A DNA stretch of 64,000 bases from Papaver somniferum (Eukaryota; Streptophyta; Magnoliopsida; Ranunculales; Papaveraceae), in assembly GCF_003573695.1 (NCBI RefSeq), contig NC_039359.1, positions 73,665,292 through 73,729,291 of the forward strand, in the 5' to 3' direction. Every line of letters begins with the position of its first letter. Position 1 is the first letter of the stretch. Position numbers and translations under genes: made by a program. The notes beneath the pieces are model-generated. The model was given only the letters and a program-made list of their open reading frames with translations, was not told the origin of the DNA and did not search any database. Shown here piece after piece: positions 1 through 10,587 of this stretch.

Positions 1-1251
1 GTTAGATCGATCCATCATCTCCAATCCACGACTCGGTTCGCGAAACATCAAAAATACTTATCCTCGCTCAACACCCTAGCACCTAAGTTTATATCCCACA
101 AAACAAACACACCCTAGCCATCGAACCCATCTTCTTCTTCTCCCTTCTTCCCTCTGCAGACGCCATCACCACCACCTTCTCTGCCTCTGCCACCACTACC
201 AACTCCGTCTGCACCTTCCATACCTCCACCACTATAAACCATCATTATCAACACGTTCACCATCCTTCTATCAACTTTTTTCATCATTTCCAAACCCTAT
301 TTTTCTCTGAACCCCTAGGATTAGGGGATGATGAAATAAGTTAGGTTAGAAAATCAATTGGGAGTAGCAGGAGACGCAGGAGAAGAAATTGAAGAGTGGG
401 TGAAGATAATTGATTGGATTCAGAGATTAGGTGAGACCTAATTTCACTTTTCATGAAACCCTAGTTTTCTGATTTTGGGTATTTTTTGGGGGAAACTTGC
501 ATGTATAAATTGGGGGACTTGGGTGTTGATTTTGGTTATGCCTGGGCTAGCCAGAGCTTCACCCAAGAGGACTGGACTAGCCAGTTCCTCAACTGTCCTG
601 TTTTTAGTTCAACTGTTTTGTGATATTTTCAATTGTTTTGCACTGTCAATTATGTTCATGATGTTTTAATTCCATTTGCTAGGGATTTGATGAAACCTTA
701 GTGCACTATTGAATGATGAATTGCTAGGAAGGCCTGTTTTGCTTGAGTAATGGGAAGAAGTTGGTGCTCTGATATGCCTGTGATTGAATGTGCTTTCAAA
801 AGACAGTCAATGCTAGGGGCAAATCAGTGAGCAATCTGATTTTCTTCCCATTCTAGTTGGATGCTTAAGTTTTTAAACCTAGAATTGCATTGTTTAGCTA
901 GGACACAAGGTGGATTCTAAGCCTTAGCTTAGCCACAGCTGCAATCTCCTCCCTGCCCTTGGCTAACAGCCTTGGTTTATTTGGCTTTGTTTCCTGTTAA
1001 CTGCCACTGTTACCTTTGCTTCATTGTCTTTATTCTGCTTCACTGTCACATTTACTTCACTGCCTTGCACTTAGAGAACTAGCTTAGGAAAACATAAAGC
1101 TTCAACTATACACCCTAGTCCCTGTGGAGATGACCTGTTCTTGCACATACACACTACAATGACAACTGTGCACTTGCAGTTTAACATGTAGGCCTTTCTG
1201 TCTCCCCTTATCCTTTGTCTTATTTTCTTACTCCTTTAAAAGCCTACCACG
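1..1251. other. Unassigned repeat-like leader sequence
   Basis: I find no convincing gene here. The stretch has a C-rich CCACCACC-type part (about 120-240), an A/G-rich part with a GGATTAGGGGATGATG-like segment, and near 1100-1190 a phrase (CCCTGTGGAGATGACC, then GACAACTGTGCACTTGCAG) that resembles the untranslated leader of many plant Ty3/gypsy elements. It stops abruptly at 1251, where a family-A LTR fragment begins. The open frame at 475-669 has no recognisable domain. A 5' leader or LTR fragment of a gypsy element is a guess from style, not from a matched copy in the window. Confidence 0.35.
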
Positions 1252-1859
1252 TAGCAACTCTTAGTTGTAGGTGAGATCAGCTAAGGGAATCAAGTGCGTA
1301 ATATCCTGCTGGTATCAGAGATGAAGGAGCGCAACTGTACCTTGGATCAGTGTGAGATTGATTGGGGTTCAACTACAGTCCAGACCGAAGTTAGCTTATA
1401 GTAGGCTAGTGGCTGTAGAGGCTTAATACGGTGTGTGTTCAATTTGTACTAGGTCCTGAGGTTTTTCTGCATTTGCGGTTTCCTCGTTAACGAAACTTCT
1501 GGTGTCTGTGTTATTTCTTTTCCGCATTATATATTGTTATATAATTGAAATATCACAGGTTGTGCGTTGAATCGATCAATTGGGAAATCCAACCTTTGGT
1601 TGTTGATTGAAATTGATTGGTCTTTGAACATTGGTCTTTGGTACCGTTCAAGTGACTTCTCTTGTATTCAACTAGACTCGCAGATTTCTATTTGCTTGAG
1701 TAAGTATTGAATCGATAAAGAGAGATACAACTCTTTGATATACTTTTATTACGAGTGAGTCTGACTGTCTAGTTGATTCTTTTAAAAGTATATTGGAGTT
1801 AGTCCATACAGATTGCTAAGTGAAATATTGGGTTTGGTTGTTAGACCCCCGCTTTTTCA
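1252..1859 (+). repeat. Partial LTR, family A (copy A0), 3' quarter only
   Basis: This segment matches the last ~600 bp of the family-A LTR seen at 4308-4889, 18560-19173 and 24590-25195. It shares the opening GTAGCAACTCTTAGTTG, the GTTTTTCTGCATTTGCGG segment and the end TTAGACCCCCGCTTTTTCA. The 5' three quarters are missing and the left junction is with unrelated DNA. No primer site follows the end at 1859; the next base belongs to the PMD pseudogene, so this was a solo LTR or 3' LTR before truncation. The TGGTATCAGAG-like string at 1314 lies inside the LTR and is not a primer site. Confidence 0.85.
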
Positions 1860-2437
1860 GATTGCTTGCTAGTTCTATCCGCGCTCATGAAGAAATTCAT
1901 GGCTCGTCATCTGCTTCACCGAAGGAAGGTCCTGAATGGTTTACTAAGACCAATCGACGCACTTCCTTTCCCCTTTGGATCAAATATTGGGTTCCGCGAT
2001 TGGTAGACGGAAAAATACTCCCTCCCAAGTGGAAAGAGACAAACCCTCGTGCTGATTTGGCCGCTTACATCCTATTCTGTCTTTGCCATGATGTGTTTGC
2101 GTATAGTCCCCAAGATACAATCAAGATCGTGCCGATGGAAGTGTTGTTATCTCGCGGCATCTCCTTCCCACTTGCGCCGATGTTTTTGGGCGTCTTGTAT
2201 CGCCATTTGGATTTATTCTTCGAAGACCTCCAGATAGTTGGTTCAACCCATAAGATCGAAACTTGCATCCAAGCCTCTTTTATGCAAGCGTGGTCTTGGG
2301 AGCATGTTTCTCCGTACGTGCCTGATCATAATGATCTAGAAGTCCACCGCGAAGAGGATGTTGAACAGTAAGATGGCTTGGTTAAGAGGGTCTCGGTTAC
2401 TTATGGATACCCGCGGATGGCCCTTTGGAATGGAAAG
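1860..2437 (+). pseudogene. Plant mobile domain (PMD, aminotransferase-like) pseudogene, 5' fragment
   Basis: The frame open to 2371 reads as the middle of a plant mobile domain protein: the FPLWIKYW segment, RADLAAYILFCLCHDVF, the hallmark GISFPLAPMFLGVLYRHLDL and the SFMQAWSWEHVSP block. These match the PMD pattern in which a leucine-rich core and a FLxxWxWE segment follow each other. The N-terminus is missing, cut off by the LTR fragment that ends at 1859. A stop follows VEQ at 2371, but PMD-like sequence (YPRMALWNG) continues to 2437, where the family-A element is inserted; the gene resumes at 19174. PMD domains occur in host nuclear proteins and inside plant transposons, so origin as a gene or a captured domain cannot be decided here. 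Confidence 0.8.
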
Positions 2438-4889
2438 TGTTAGAGCGTTTCTCGGTCGAACTCGCATGTGTTGCTATCTCAAGCATGTTTGTCAATGTTA
2501 GTGATCAAAACAATAAGTCTTGATTTATAGTCTATTATAGCTAAGTCTCGGACTATGATAGAAAGTGTAGTTGAGCTCAAGGACTTCATGGCGATTCATC
2601 ATACAAGAAGAAGAACTACTCAAGGAACTGGTGGAACTTCTCGAAAAAAAGGTATGTGAAGACTTGAACTTATCTATCACTCAAAAGTCTATATACTTTA
2701 TCTCATACTCTTTGAGACAAGAAGTCGTATGCTATATATATATAGACTTGGATTATACACATTTGGTATTTCGAGCCGAGTATACCTCGCCTATCTATAT
2801 CTCAAAATATTTGTTGGTAAGCTTTTCGCTTTAACCGAGTTTATCTTTACCATGTGACGAAAGTCATAATATGTTTCAATCATCTTGAAAATTGCTTTGA
2901 CGAGAAATGGTGTAACAACTGTATAACGTCCTCTAAGAATGTTTCAATGATTGAAATGAGAGTTTATATTACGTAACCAATGGTGGACATAAGCATTATT
3001 GTGGAAACACATTTATGTATAGGTCATATTCCTTGAACCAAAGTTTGCGAACTTTGTTGATCAAGAGAACCGGAAGAATGGCGTGAGCCAATTCTGCGAA
3101 CTGCCGAAGTTATCAAACCCGAGAATTTCTGCTGGAGTTGACAAACTACTTGCGTGAATCTAAGTCTGCGAACTCAGTCCGTGAACCCAGTCCGCGAAAT
3201 GGCGAAGTTCTCAAACCCGATAATTTCTGCTGGAGTTTGTAAACTCTGCCCCGTAACTTAAGTTCGCAAACCTAGTCTGCGAGCTTGAGAAGGTTATATA
3301 TCTGAAGATGCTTTCTGAACTTAAACTTAAAAAGACTAAGGAATGAAGTCTGCAAACCATGGCTATAAAATTTCATGAACCGATTCAAGTGAATCAAATC
3401 ATCTTTGCTTCAATTGTGTCTTCTGTAGTACGTGAGATTTCCTTGCAATTGAACAACTCTCTAACTAGTTCATTTGAAGTCATTTGAACTAGTTATGGTG
3501 AAGAAGAACATGGTTGATATGAAATGCTCATATGGCTAACCATTTGGTTAACTGTTGTTGAACCAACAAGTGCATACGTTTGGGTACGGTTAACAAACAT
3601 AGAAGCGTGCATTGTCAAGTGTGTATAACAAGCTAAGTTTTCGATCTAACGGTTGAGAAATATTAGCTTGAATCTAAATCAGGTTTTCATCTAACGGTCA
3701 ATATTGAATGCTTTTTTACTAAGCTAACATTGATTGCAAACCCTGATTTGAAAGACTATATAAAGGAGACATCTAGTATTGTGCAAAACTAATACCCACA
3801 CCTTACGTGTGATACTAGTTTGCATGCTATAGTCGATTCTCCTTTAACCTTTGGTTTTCTTCTTCTAAAACCAGGTTAACGACATAAATACTTCATTGGG
3901 ATTGTGAAGCCAGACCGATACTACTATTATCGTAGTTGTGTTATCTGATCTTGTATCTTATATTGTACGAGTACAATCAGATTGATTGGCTTGAGATTGA
4001 TATCTCCGATAGGAAAGATATAAAAAGTAATCACAAACATCTTCGTCTCATTGTTTGTGATTCCGCAACATTTTGTTTCGCTACCATACGATTAAGATTG
4101 TTGTGAGATGATTGATAACTCTAGGCTGTTCTTCGGGAATATAAGACCGGATTATCGATTGGTTCCTGTTCACCTTGATTATTATCAAAAGACGGAACAA
4201 AAACTTTAGGGTTTATCTGTGGGAGACAGATTGATCCTTTGATAGACTTGTCTGTGGGAGACAGATTTGTTTATTGTCAAAGCCTGCGATTTTGGGTCGT
4301 AGCAACTCTTAGTTGTGGGTGAGATCATCTAAGGAAATCAAGTGCGCAGTATCTTCCTGGGATCAGAGGCGTAGGAGCATAACTGTACCTTGGGGTTCAA
4401 CTACAGTCCAGTCCGAAGTTAGGTTGGAGTAGGCTAGTGTCTGTAGCAGCTTAATACAGTGTGTGTTCAATCTGGACTAGGTCCCGGGGTTTTTCTGCAT
4501 TTGCGGTTTCCTCGTTAACAAAATTATGGTGTATGTGTTATTTCTATTTCCGCATTATATTGTTTATCTTTATAATTGAAATAATACAGGTTGTGCGTTG
4601 TATATCATTAATTAGAATATCCAAACTTTGGTTGTTGATTTAAATTGATTGATCCTTGGATATTGGTATTTAGTACCATCCAAGTTATTCCTTGTGTTTG
4701 ATTAAAGACTCGCTGATTTCCATTATCTCGAGTAAATCAAAATAAGAGAGAGATATTAACTCCTTGAGATACTTTTACCTAGATTGAGTATGACTGTCCA
4801 GTTGATTCTCTAGAAAGTATTTCGGAGTTAGTCCATACAGATTTCTAAGCGAAATATTAGGTGGTGTTGTTAGACCCCCCGCCTTTTCA
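2438..4889 (+). repeat. 5' LTR of family-A element (copy A1), 2452 bp
   Basis: It starts TGTTAGAGC and ends CCTTTTCA; the same ends bound the solo copies at 22843-25195 and (reverse) 44759-47165. The length of about 2.4 kb is unusually long for copia LTRs and fits the SIRE group. Between 3040 and 3290 it holds a diverged internal array of GTCTGCGAAC/GTTCGCAAAC-like words and a duplicated AATTTCTGCTGGAGTT segment (about 3124 and 3222). Confidence 0.9.
3756..3766 (+). promoter_or_regulatory. LTR promoter TATA box (family A)
   Basis: CTATATAAAGG sits 1.1 kb before the LTR end and recurs at the same place in the copy at 24051-24060 and, changed to CTATATAAATG, at 18022-18032. In the minus-strand copy at 44759-47165 the site is degraded. 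The position fits a U3/R boundary shortly downstream, implying a long R-U5 of about 1.1 kb. Confidence 0.65.
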
Positions 4890-4891
4890 AT

Positions 4892-4903
4892 TGGTATCAG
4901 AGC
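4892..4903 (+). other. Primer binding site, tRNA-iMet type
   Basis: TGGTATCAGAGC lies two bases after the LTR end and is complementary to the 3' end of initiator methionine tRNA, the usual primer of plant copia elements. Confidence 0.9.
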
Positions 4904-5865
4904 AGGCAAACACCTCAAACCTTATAATTTTGTATTTGTTCGATCCTCAAAAGTATATTCCTGTGGGAAATATTTTTGGGAGGCTTGCTCGCGGCATCTG
5001 TAACACACACCAGAGTTCCTTAAAGGTTGTTCAGATATTATCACACTTCATTCCTATGGAAGCACGTGCTAATCCTATACCATATAGCATATCAGTAAAT
5101 CTATATATGAAGAAACGATCTAAGGAAAATAATAAAAAGAATTGTTGAAGAAAACATGGTCAACACTCAAGGGTATGGACTCTCACAAGAATTACTCTTA
5201 ATCTCTTTGAGGAATACTACCATAAAGGTTCCATTGACAAGGATCTGTTTAGAGCGTTTGAAAGTGTTTTGCAATTCTTAGAAAAGCTTAATTCCATAGA
5301 GAATTTGAATTGTTCTGACAAGAGTTTTGTGCTTGTCAAATCATTTTCTAATGATGCAAAAACTGTTCTCAATATTGATTCATGTGAAGCCGATAAAAAG
5401 GATTCGTATGAATTAGGCAGAGGAACCATTTGTCAGAAAAGGTCATCTCCTTGTCATAAGAAAAATAACCCACACGACTCTAAGTATTATCATTACGATT
5501 ATACTCCTGACTCTGGGTACAAATATCAACCAGAAAAATTGCATGGGAAATTCTATGCAGTTTCCAGCACCTGATTTCAGGATTGGCTCTACCCCATTTG
5601 TATACAACTTGAAATGGGGCAAGTAACAGGTTGATTTGTGTTTTAATCTCTCTTTTATTATGTTTTTGTGATAAGAGCTTTTCAATAGGTACTTTTTATT
5701 TTGTTGTTTGTACCTTTAAAAAAATCCTACTCCTCAAATGGGTCACGGTTCGTGCACGGGTAAAAGCCCATGTAGGGTATATAAAAGAAGTTCGCGGACG
5801 TCTTCATCTTCTCAAACAGTCCACGTACGTGAACCTCTAGGGTTTTATTATTTTCCTCTTGATCC
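4904..5865 (+). other. Leader and decayed coding remnant of family-A element
   Basis: An open stretch at about 5200-5574 reads as a hydrophilic protein with a CHKKNN...YHYDYTPDSGYKYQ segment, reminiscent of the linker between gag and protease in copia elements, but there is no zinc knuckle or catalytic motif. It ends at a stop at 5574. The rest to 5865 is AT-rich and without a credible product. Assignment to gag-derived sequence rests on position after the PBS only. Confidence 0.4.
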
Positions 5866-6655
5866 TTGCTTATTTCTAGATCTATGCTGAATTCTAGAAA
5901 CTCAAAAAGGTGTTCAAAAAGCTCAAATTTCCCTAGCTTGAACTCTCCTAGAATTATATTTGTGAATGAGTCTTGTGATAGGGTGTTTGATAAGATTGCC
6001 TCAAAGAGTTCCATTCTAGAAAAGAGATTGGATTTCTCTAGTGGGCATGAAGAGGATTTGGCTTGCTTTAAAAAATTCAATCTTGGAAATATTTTTGATG
6101 GTCTTGGTGAAGGATTTGATTCTCTCACAAAGATTTTCTATGCCAACATTCATGCTGTTGTTTACAACAAGATGGAATTCAAATCCATGATTGGTAGAGA
6201 AAGGTTTCTTGTTGATAGAGAATTAATTTCAAGGATTACCAAAATACCATTGGGGAACTATGGCTTCATAGACCAAGTCATGAACGTCCGTCGTGTGATG
6301 ATATCTCATTGGACTTTGTGGCAAGAAGGTTGTTTGGAGTCAAAGAAAGTTCCCTACTAATGATCTTATTGGCTTTTGGAAAACTTGGTATCCCCAATCT
6401 TTGTCCCTCCACAATTGAAAATTCTTGGTGGAGTCATGAATTTGCGAAATTGGTCTATTTCCTTGAATCGGGTATTCCAAGTCTCTATATTTGTGGTTTC
6501 ACTTTCAAATGATTTCGATGACTTCACCCGTCAAGACGTTAGGTTACCCTTGCTTGATTAGTCAAATCTGTCGTGACCGTGGGTTTGATTCAATTGGAAA
6601 CTCTCTTGGGGTTCCCAAACCAGTTCGTCCGTGTACCTTCAGGCGCATAGATTTT
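5866..6655 (+). pseudogene. Putative plant transposon protein domain remnant (PF20167-like)
   Basis: The first 164-codon frame contains SLTKIFYANIHAVVYNKM, then GRERFLVDRELISRITKIPLG. This resembles the plant transposon domain in which an FYANL segment is followed by a V.RG...F....IN.+.G+P segment. After 6300 the same protein continues in other frames (ARRLFGVKESSLL, then RNWSISLNRVFQV, then QICRDRGFDS) up to 6655, so there are at least two frameshifts. Function of the domain is unknown. The region breaks off at 6655 into the remnant LTR of element F. Confidence 0.55.
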
Positions 6656-6819
6656 TTCTTTCACAGTTTAAAGAAGAAGAAGTTAAGTAATAGAAGAAGA
6701 AGAAGTTAGCAGCAACAATTGTGTTATTTACTTTCTGTTATTATTCTTTTATTTGTGTTCTCTTAATCACTTCTACAAAGCAGCACTGACTCTAGGTACC
6801 CTTGATCGATTACGTATCA
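6656..6819 (+). repeat. Truncated 5' LTR of element F
   Basis: These 164 bp match the end of the LTR at 17092-17624 (TTCTTTCACAGTTTAAAG through CGATTACGTATCA). The first ~370 bp are absent and the left neighbour is family-A coding sequence, marking a deletion junction at about 6655. Confidence 0.85.
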
Positions 6820-6821
6820 AG

Positions 6822-6834
6822 TGGTATCAGAGCC
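6822..6834 (+). other. Primer binding site of element F, tRNA-iMet type
   Basis: TGGTATCAGAGCC, two bases after the LTR end at 6819. Confidence 0.9.
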
Positions 6835-6856
6835 ACGTTCTGACTTTTAGGGTTAG

Positions 6857-7639
6857 ATGTGGTGCATGGACTCAACACGAATTCAGTATACGCGATCAGG
6901 GGAAGATACTATTGTGTTAACAGATACAAGGAAACCTAAATTAAGTATTAGAACCAAGATGGGAAGTGAAGAAGAGGAGAGGAAACTAACAGATGAGGAC
7001 AAGTTTGCTAAACTTGAACTTAAGATACAAGATATAATAGATACCTTAGCTGCGTTCATGAAAGCAAATGCTGTCAAATGAAAACCTAAGCGTAGAAAAG
7101 AAAGTACAAAGAGAGAAAAAGAAGAAGTTGAAGATGAAGACAACTATCCAGAAGTTGAAGACAAAGTTGTTCTTATATCTGATGCTATTGATACCCTTAT
7201 TAGGGAAGAGAAGGAAGTCGTAAAATCTTATAAAGAAGAGTTTTGTCCTGAAGAAGTCTGTAGAGAACTTTGCGATGTTTTTTCAGAAGTTGAAGACAAA
7301 GTTACGTCTGTTGGTATTAATCCTTTTATCAAGGAAGACAGTTACGTGGGAGAAGAAGCTGAAATTTTCTTTCAATCAGGTTGTATCGACCATGATACAG
7401 AGGAACATAAAGAAATCGTAAGTACCCATATTAACCAAACTCACTCAGTTTATGAGAATCAAGCTACACATCTGGTAGATGATTTTAGTTTGAAATCTCA
7501 AGCTCGATATACAATACAAGCTTTATGTATTGTTAACAATCATAGTTTAAGAACAGACTATCACAAGGAAGTTGGTAGAGAAAATTACAGAAGTAAGATT
7601 CATGGGAGAATTTTATTAACACCAGGAGAAGTACGTTGA
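6857..7639 (+). pseudogene. Element F first ORF, lysine/glutamate-rich, one internal stop
   Basis: One frame is open from 6857 to 7639 except for a single TGA at 7079-7081. The product would be about 260 residues, strongly charged, with a predicted helical segment KFAKLELKIQDIIDTLAAFMKANAVK before the stop and repeated EVEDKV units after it. It starts 23 bases after the PBS, where gag normally begins, but no gag family or zinc knuckle is recognisable. The segment HSLRTDYHKEVGRENYRSKI near the end is echoed in the next ORF. Readthrough of the stop or simple decay cannot be told apart. Confidence 0.5.
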
Positions 7640-8184
7640 TGGGGGAGTTAACAAACTATTGTTTAACTATTCCATCAATATATTACGAAAGTGGCAGTTA
7701 TGGAACTCAAGTTTCATATATGGCAGAAAGTATTAGTTTGAATTCAGACTGGTACAAAAGGAAATTTTATCACAAGGAAACTTGTGCTGAAAGTTATGCA
7801 AGTAGAATTCGTGGGCAAACTCTCTTGAACTCTAGGAGGAATGCGATGGCAGAAGACTTGGTAGAAAAATTCAGAAACAATGTCACAGCCTATCATGACA
7901 TTGGTGCTTACGTGAAGGATACTCTCGTGCAGTTTCCCACAACAACAGGTAGACGATGGACTACTGAACGTCTAACACCTGCCATTGCTGCATTGGTGCT
8001 ACGTTTACCAAGTCATAGAGATGGTTCACAGCACGGAGGATCACGGCATGAAGATTGTTTAGCGCTAACAAATTTGTCGCATACGTGTCTGCCAGTTTTT
8101 ATTTGTGAATTGTTTGTGCCACTGTTAAGGCATCGTATTATGATGCTCAAAGAAGTATGCATGACATTGGTCTTGTTATCATGA
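7636..8184 (+). CDS. Element F second ORF, unknown
   Basis: It overlaps the end of the first ORF by four bases in another frame and is 182 codons long. The segment SLNSDWYKRKFYHKETCAES, then YASRIRGQTLL, repeats the end of the preceding ORF (HSLRTDYHKEVGREN, YRSKIHGRILL), so the pair arose by duplication of a ~40-residue module. The C-terminal third (PVFICELFVPLLRHRIMMLK) is probably spurious. No known domain is visible. The overlap could be a frameshift in a once single gene. Confidence 0.4.
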   Translation: MMGELTNYCLTIPSIYYESGSYGTQVSYMAESISLNSDWYKRKFYHKETCAESYASRIRGQTLLNSRRNAMAEDLVEKFRNNVTAYHDIGAYVKDTLVQFPTTTGRRWTTERLTPAIAALVLRLPSHRDGSQHGGSRHEDCLALTNLSHTCLPVFICELFVPLLRHRIMMLKEVCMTLVLLS

Positions 8185-8380
8185 TGTTGCATATTTTTAT
8201 TGATTCTTTGGTCGTGTCTTACCAATAAATGATAATAATTAAATGCTATGACTGTGAGGAAAATGGTGTGAAAAGCCAAGGAAGTTTTACTCATAGAATC
8301 GACGGCATAGGAATCTTTAAGGATGTTCAGAATCAAACAAAGGAGGTGAATAATTATGAGCAAAGTTATGGAGGGGGTCT

Positions 8381-10170
8381 TGATCAGATTTCTGATTGTT
8401 ATTGTAGTAATATAAGATTCGAACTCTAATACTTGTGAAGATTAAATTTAAAGGTTTAATGAAAATAATAGAAAAAAACGAGAGTTACTGGGACTAGGAG
8501 TTCACCGAATTCATAACATAAGGCTCAATTATTTATTCTCAACAATTATCACTCAATAATTAAAACAACATGGACTCTTTGTTTTGCCAAGGTAGATTCT
8601 CAAAATATTAGTTATTAATCGTAAGCATGGGACATCAAACATTTTAAGCAAGTATGACCCATCAAATAAAATGATAACTAATTAATTCAAATCATAATTC
8701 TATTTTAATTAGTGCAAAAGTCAAATAGAGAATAAAATAAGTTCACCCATGTATGAAGTTCGGCTTCCTCCATCGACCCAGTATCGGGGTTTAGCTTCTC
8801 ATGATGGAAACACACTCAAAAATATAATTCATAGTTCAAATGGTGTTTTTATTAAAGAAAACTAATAATATAATGAATCTGGAACGCTGGAAGATCGTTA
8901 CAAAAGTCACCGTTACAAGAGCTGTTGCAAATTCAACTGTTTTCTTCTTCTTCTTCTTCTCTGCAGCAGCAGCAGAGAAGTTGCTATGTGACAGTTCTCT
9001 GCGACAGTCAGTGGACGTCAACTGTTTTCTTCTTCTTCTTCTTCTCTGCAGCAGCAGAGAAGTTGCTATGCGACTCTCGATTTTTCTCCCCAAACACTCG
9101 ATACCCCTCTCTGACTCCTAGGAATCATTTATATAACCAACAGTCAAGAAATATTTCGAATAAATGCTCATAAACTCCTCAGTAATGATATTAAACTCGG
9201 GAATATTTTCTTTATTCTCACGCGATTCTGAGTTGTTTGATTTATCCCCAAAACTTCCATCCGACAGAAAAATCCTAATAGAATATCTTCTCTTCAATCC
9301 TAACTTCCTATTATAACTCAGAGAATCAAATCAATTACACCCGATAATATCTTCCTTGCCCTTTTTTGGATAACTACCGAAAATAACCGAGTTTGCTTCT
9401 TCAAAACATGTAAAAGACGTGTGTACATAGTGAGCATATAATATTTGTTCAAATCCCATGAAAATCTGCAATAATATCTTCCCAAAAATACTGCCATACT
9501 CCAAAAATATCTCACGAGAACGTGCATTAACCTGTTTTTCTTCCAATTCCACGTAACCTCCTGATTCTTCGAGTTTAAACAACTTGCTATCCTTTTTTAA
9601 CCGTAACAGGGTTATATTAATCCAAATATACGAGAAAATCTCGATAATAACTCTTCAATCAATTTTCAGAAATTTTCACAGGTTTAATACATTTCCCACC
9701 AAAAGTATTTTTTATCTTTTGCTTCAAATCGATCACTATAGCCAAATTCGATCAAGTTCAAAGACCTTACTAAGCCTGTTTAACCAAAAGGAAGATACCC
9801 ATTCAATTTCAGCCATTAAGTCTCACGAGAACACCTCCAAAAGTCAAACCCTAATTCTGCCACCATTTTCCCCGCCAAAATTGAATATTCAAACGAAGAA
9901 GAAGGTCTCCCCTTATCCTGAGTGCTGGAGTCTGATTAGCAACAGGTGTTGATTAGTAAAGAAGGTGCCCCTTAGTAATTAAATGCCCCTTAACCAACAG
10001 TGAGAGTCCGAATAAGAAATGCCCTCCGGGGTGCTTTTAACAACTTTTCGAGCAACATTATCTACAAGAGCTTATTCCCTTCAAAAGACTTAAACAAGTT
10101 TATTAGCTATAAAATGAGGCCTAGCTAATGTAATTATGGGTGTAAACGTGTCGCACTTTCGTGCTCATCA
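8381..10170 (-). repeat. LTR 1 of element B (3'-most on minus strand)
   Basis: Ends are TGATCAG and GCTCATCA on the plus strand. It differs from LTRs 2 and 3 by a second copy of the CTTCTTCTT...CTGCAGCAGCAG segment (about 8940-8983 and 9020-9065) and lacks the AAACGTACCAAA segment that both others carry at the same place. Confidence 0.9.
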
Positions 10171-10205
10171 AATTCCCCCACACTTACATTTTGCTAGTCC
10201 TCGAG
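10171..10205 (-). promoter_or_regulatory. PPT block of element B, unit 1
   Basis: On the minus strand this reads CTCGAGGACTAGC, then AAGTGTGGGGGAATT, directly before the LTR start TGATGAGC. The G-run is the expected primer for plus-strand DNA synthesis. The same GAGGAC...AAGTGTGGGG arrangement recurs at 10544-10577. Confidence 0.8.
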
Positions 10206-10219
10206 TAAAACAGAAAATT

Positions 10220-10501
10220 GACCCGCTACACAGCTGGTCATATAATAAGATAGAGAGAACGAGACCCGCTACACAGCTGGTCATATTTTTTAATTTTTTT
10301 TTCTTTAGACCCGCTACATAGCTGGTCATAACATGCAAGAAAAAAGAACAGACCCGCTACACAGCTGGTCATAACCCTAACAATCAAATTATTATTATTG
10401 TTTTTTTTTTTATATTTTTCATCATTTTTTATTTTAGACCCGCTACACAGCTGGTCATAACATGCAAGAAAAAGGAACAGACCCGCTACACAGCTGGTCA
10501 T
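10220..10501. repeat. Six dispersed copies of a 22-bp imperfect palindrome
   Basis: GACCCGCTACACAGCTGGTC plus AT occurs at 10220, 10263, 10308, 10351, 10437 and 10480. GACC/GGTC and GCT/AGC pair across an ACAC centre with one mismatch in the stem, so each copy can form a small hairpin. Spacers vary from 21 to 64 bp and are AT-rich. The copies nearly all agree while the spacers do not. Unit 2 has six counterparts at about 13358-13640 with several point changes. Confidence 0.9.
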
Positions 10502-10543
10502 GATTTGCAAGGAATTTCCTGAAAAATAAAGTAAAAAGTTAAC

Positions 10544-10577
10544 CTCTCCCCACACTTAAACATTACATTGTCCTCAA
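10544..10577 (-). promoter_or_regulatory. Second PPT-like block behind the ORF of element B
   Basis: Minus strand reads TTGAGGACAATGTAATG, then TTTAAGTGTGGGGAG. It begins 10 bases beyond the ORF stop and mirrors the true PPT block at 10171-10205. Equivalent blocks stand at 13681-13713, 31451-31484 and 37390-37422. Confidence 0.75.
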
Positions 10578-10587
10578 TGTAATTGAG

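Noticed and set aside
475..669. 64-codon open frame near the window start
   Set aside because: No domain, no supporting context, and typical of chance in this composition.
1314..1330. TGGTATCAGAG string as a possible primer binding site
   Set aside because: It lies inside the family-A LTR; other copies read TGGGATCAGAG at this place, and no LTR end precedes it.
8840..9173. Open frames with runs of F/S or K/R near the CTTCTT repeat in LTR 1 of element B
   Set aside because: They come from the trinucleotide repeat and are not kept in LTRs 2 and 3.
10238..10555. Minus-strand frame with repeated MTSCVAGL units as a repeat protein
   Set aside because: It is the translation of the palindrome array; spacers change frame between copies and the unit-2 frame differs.
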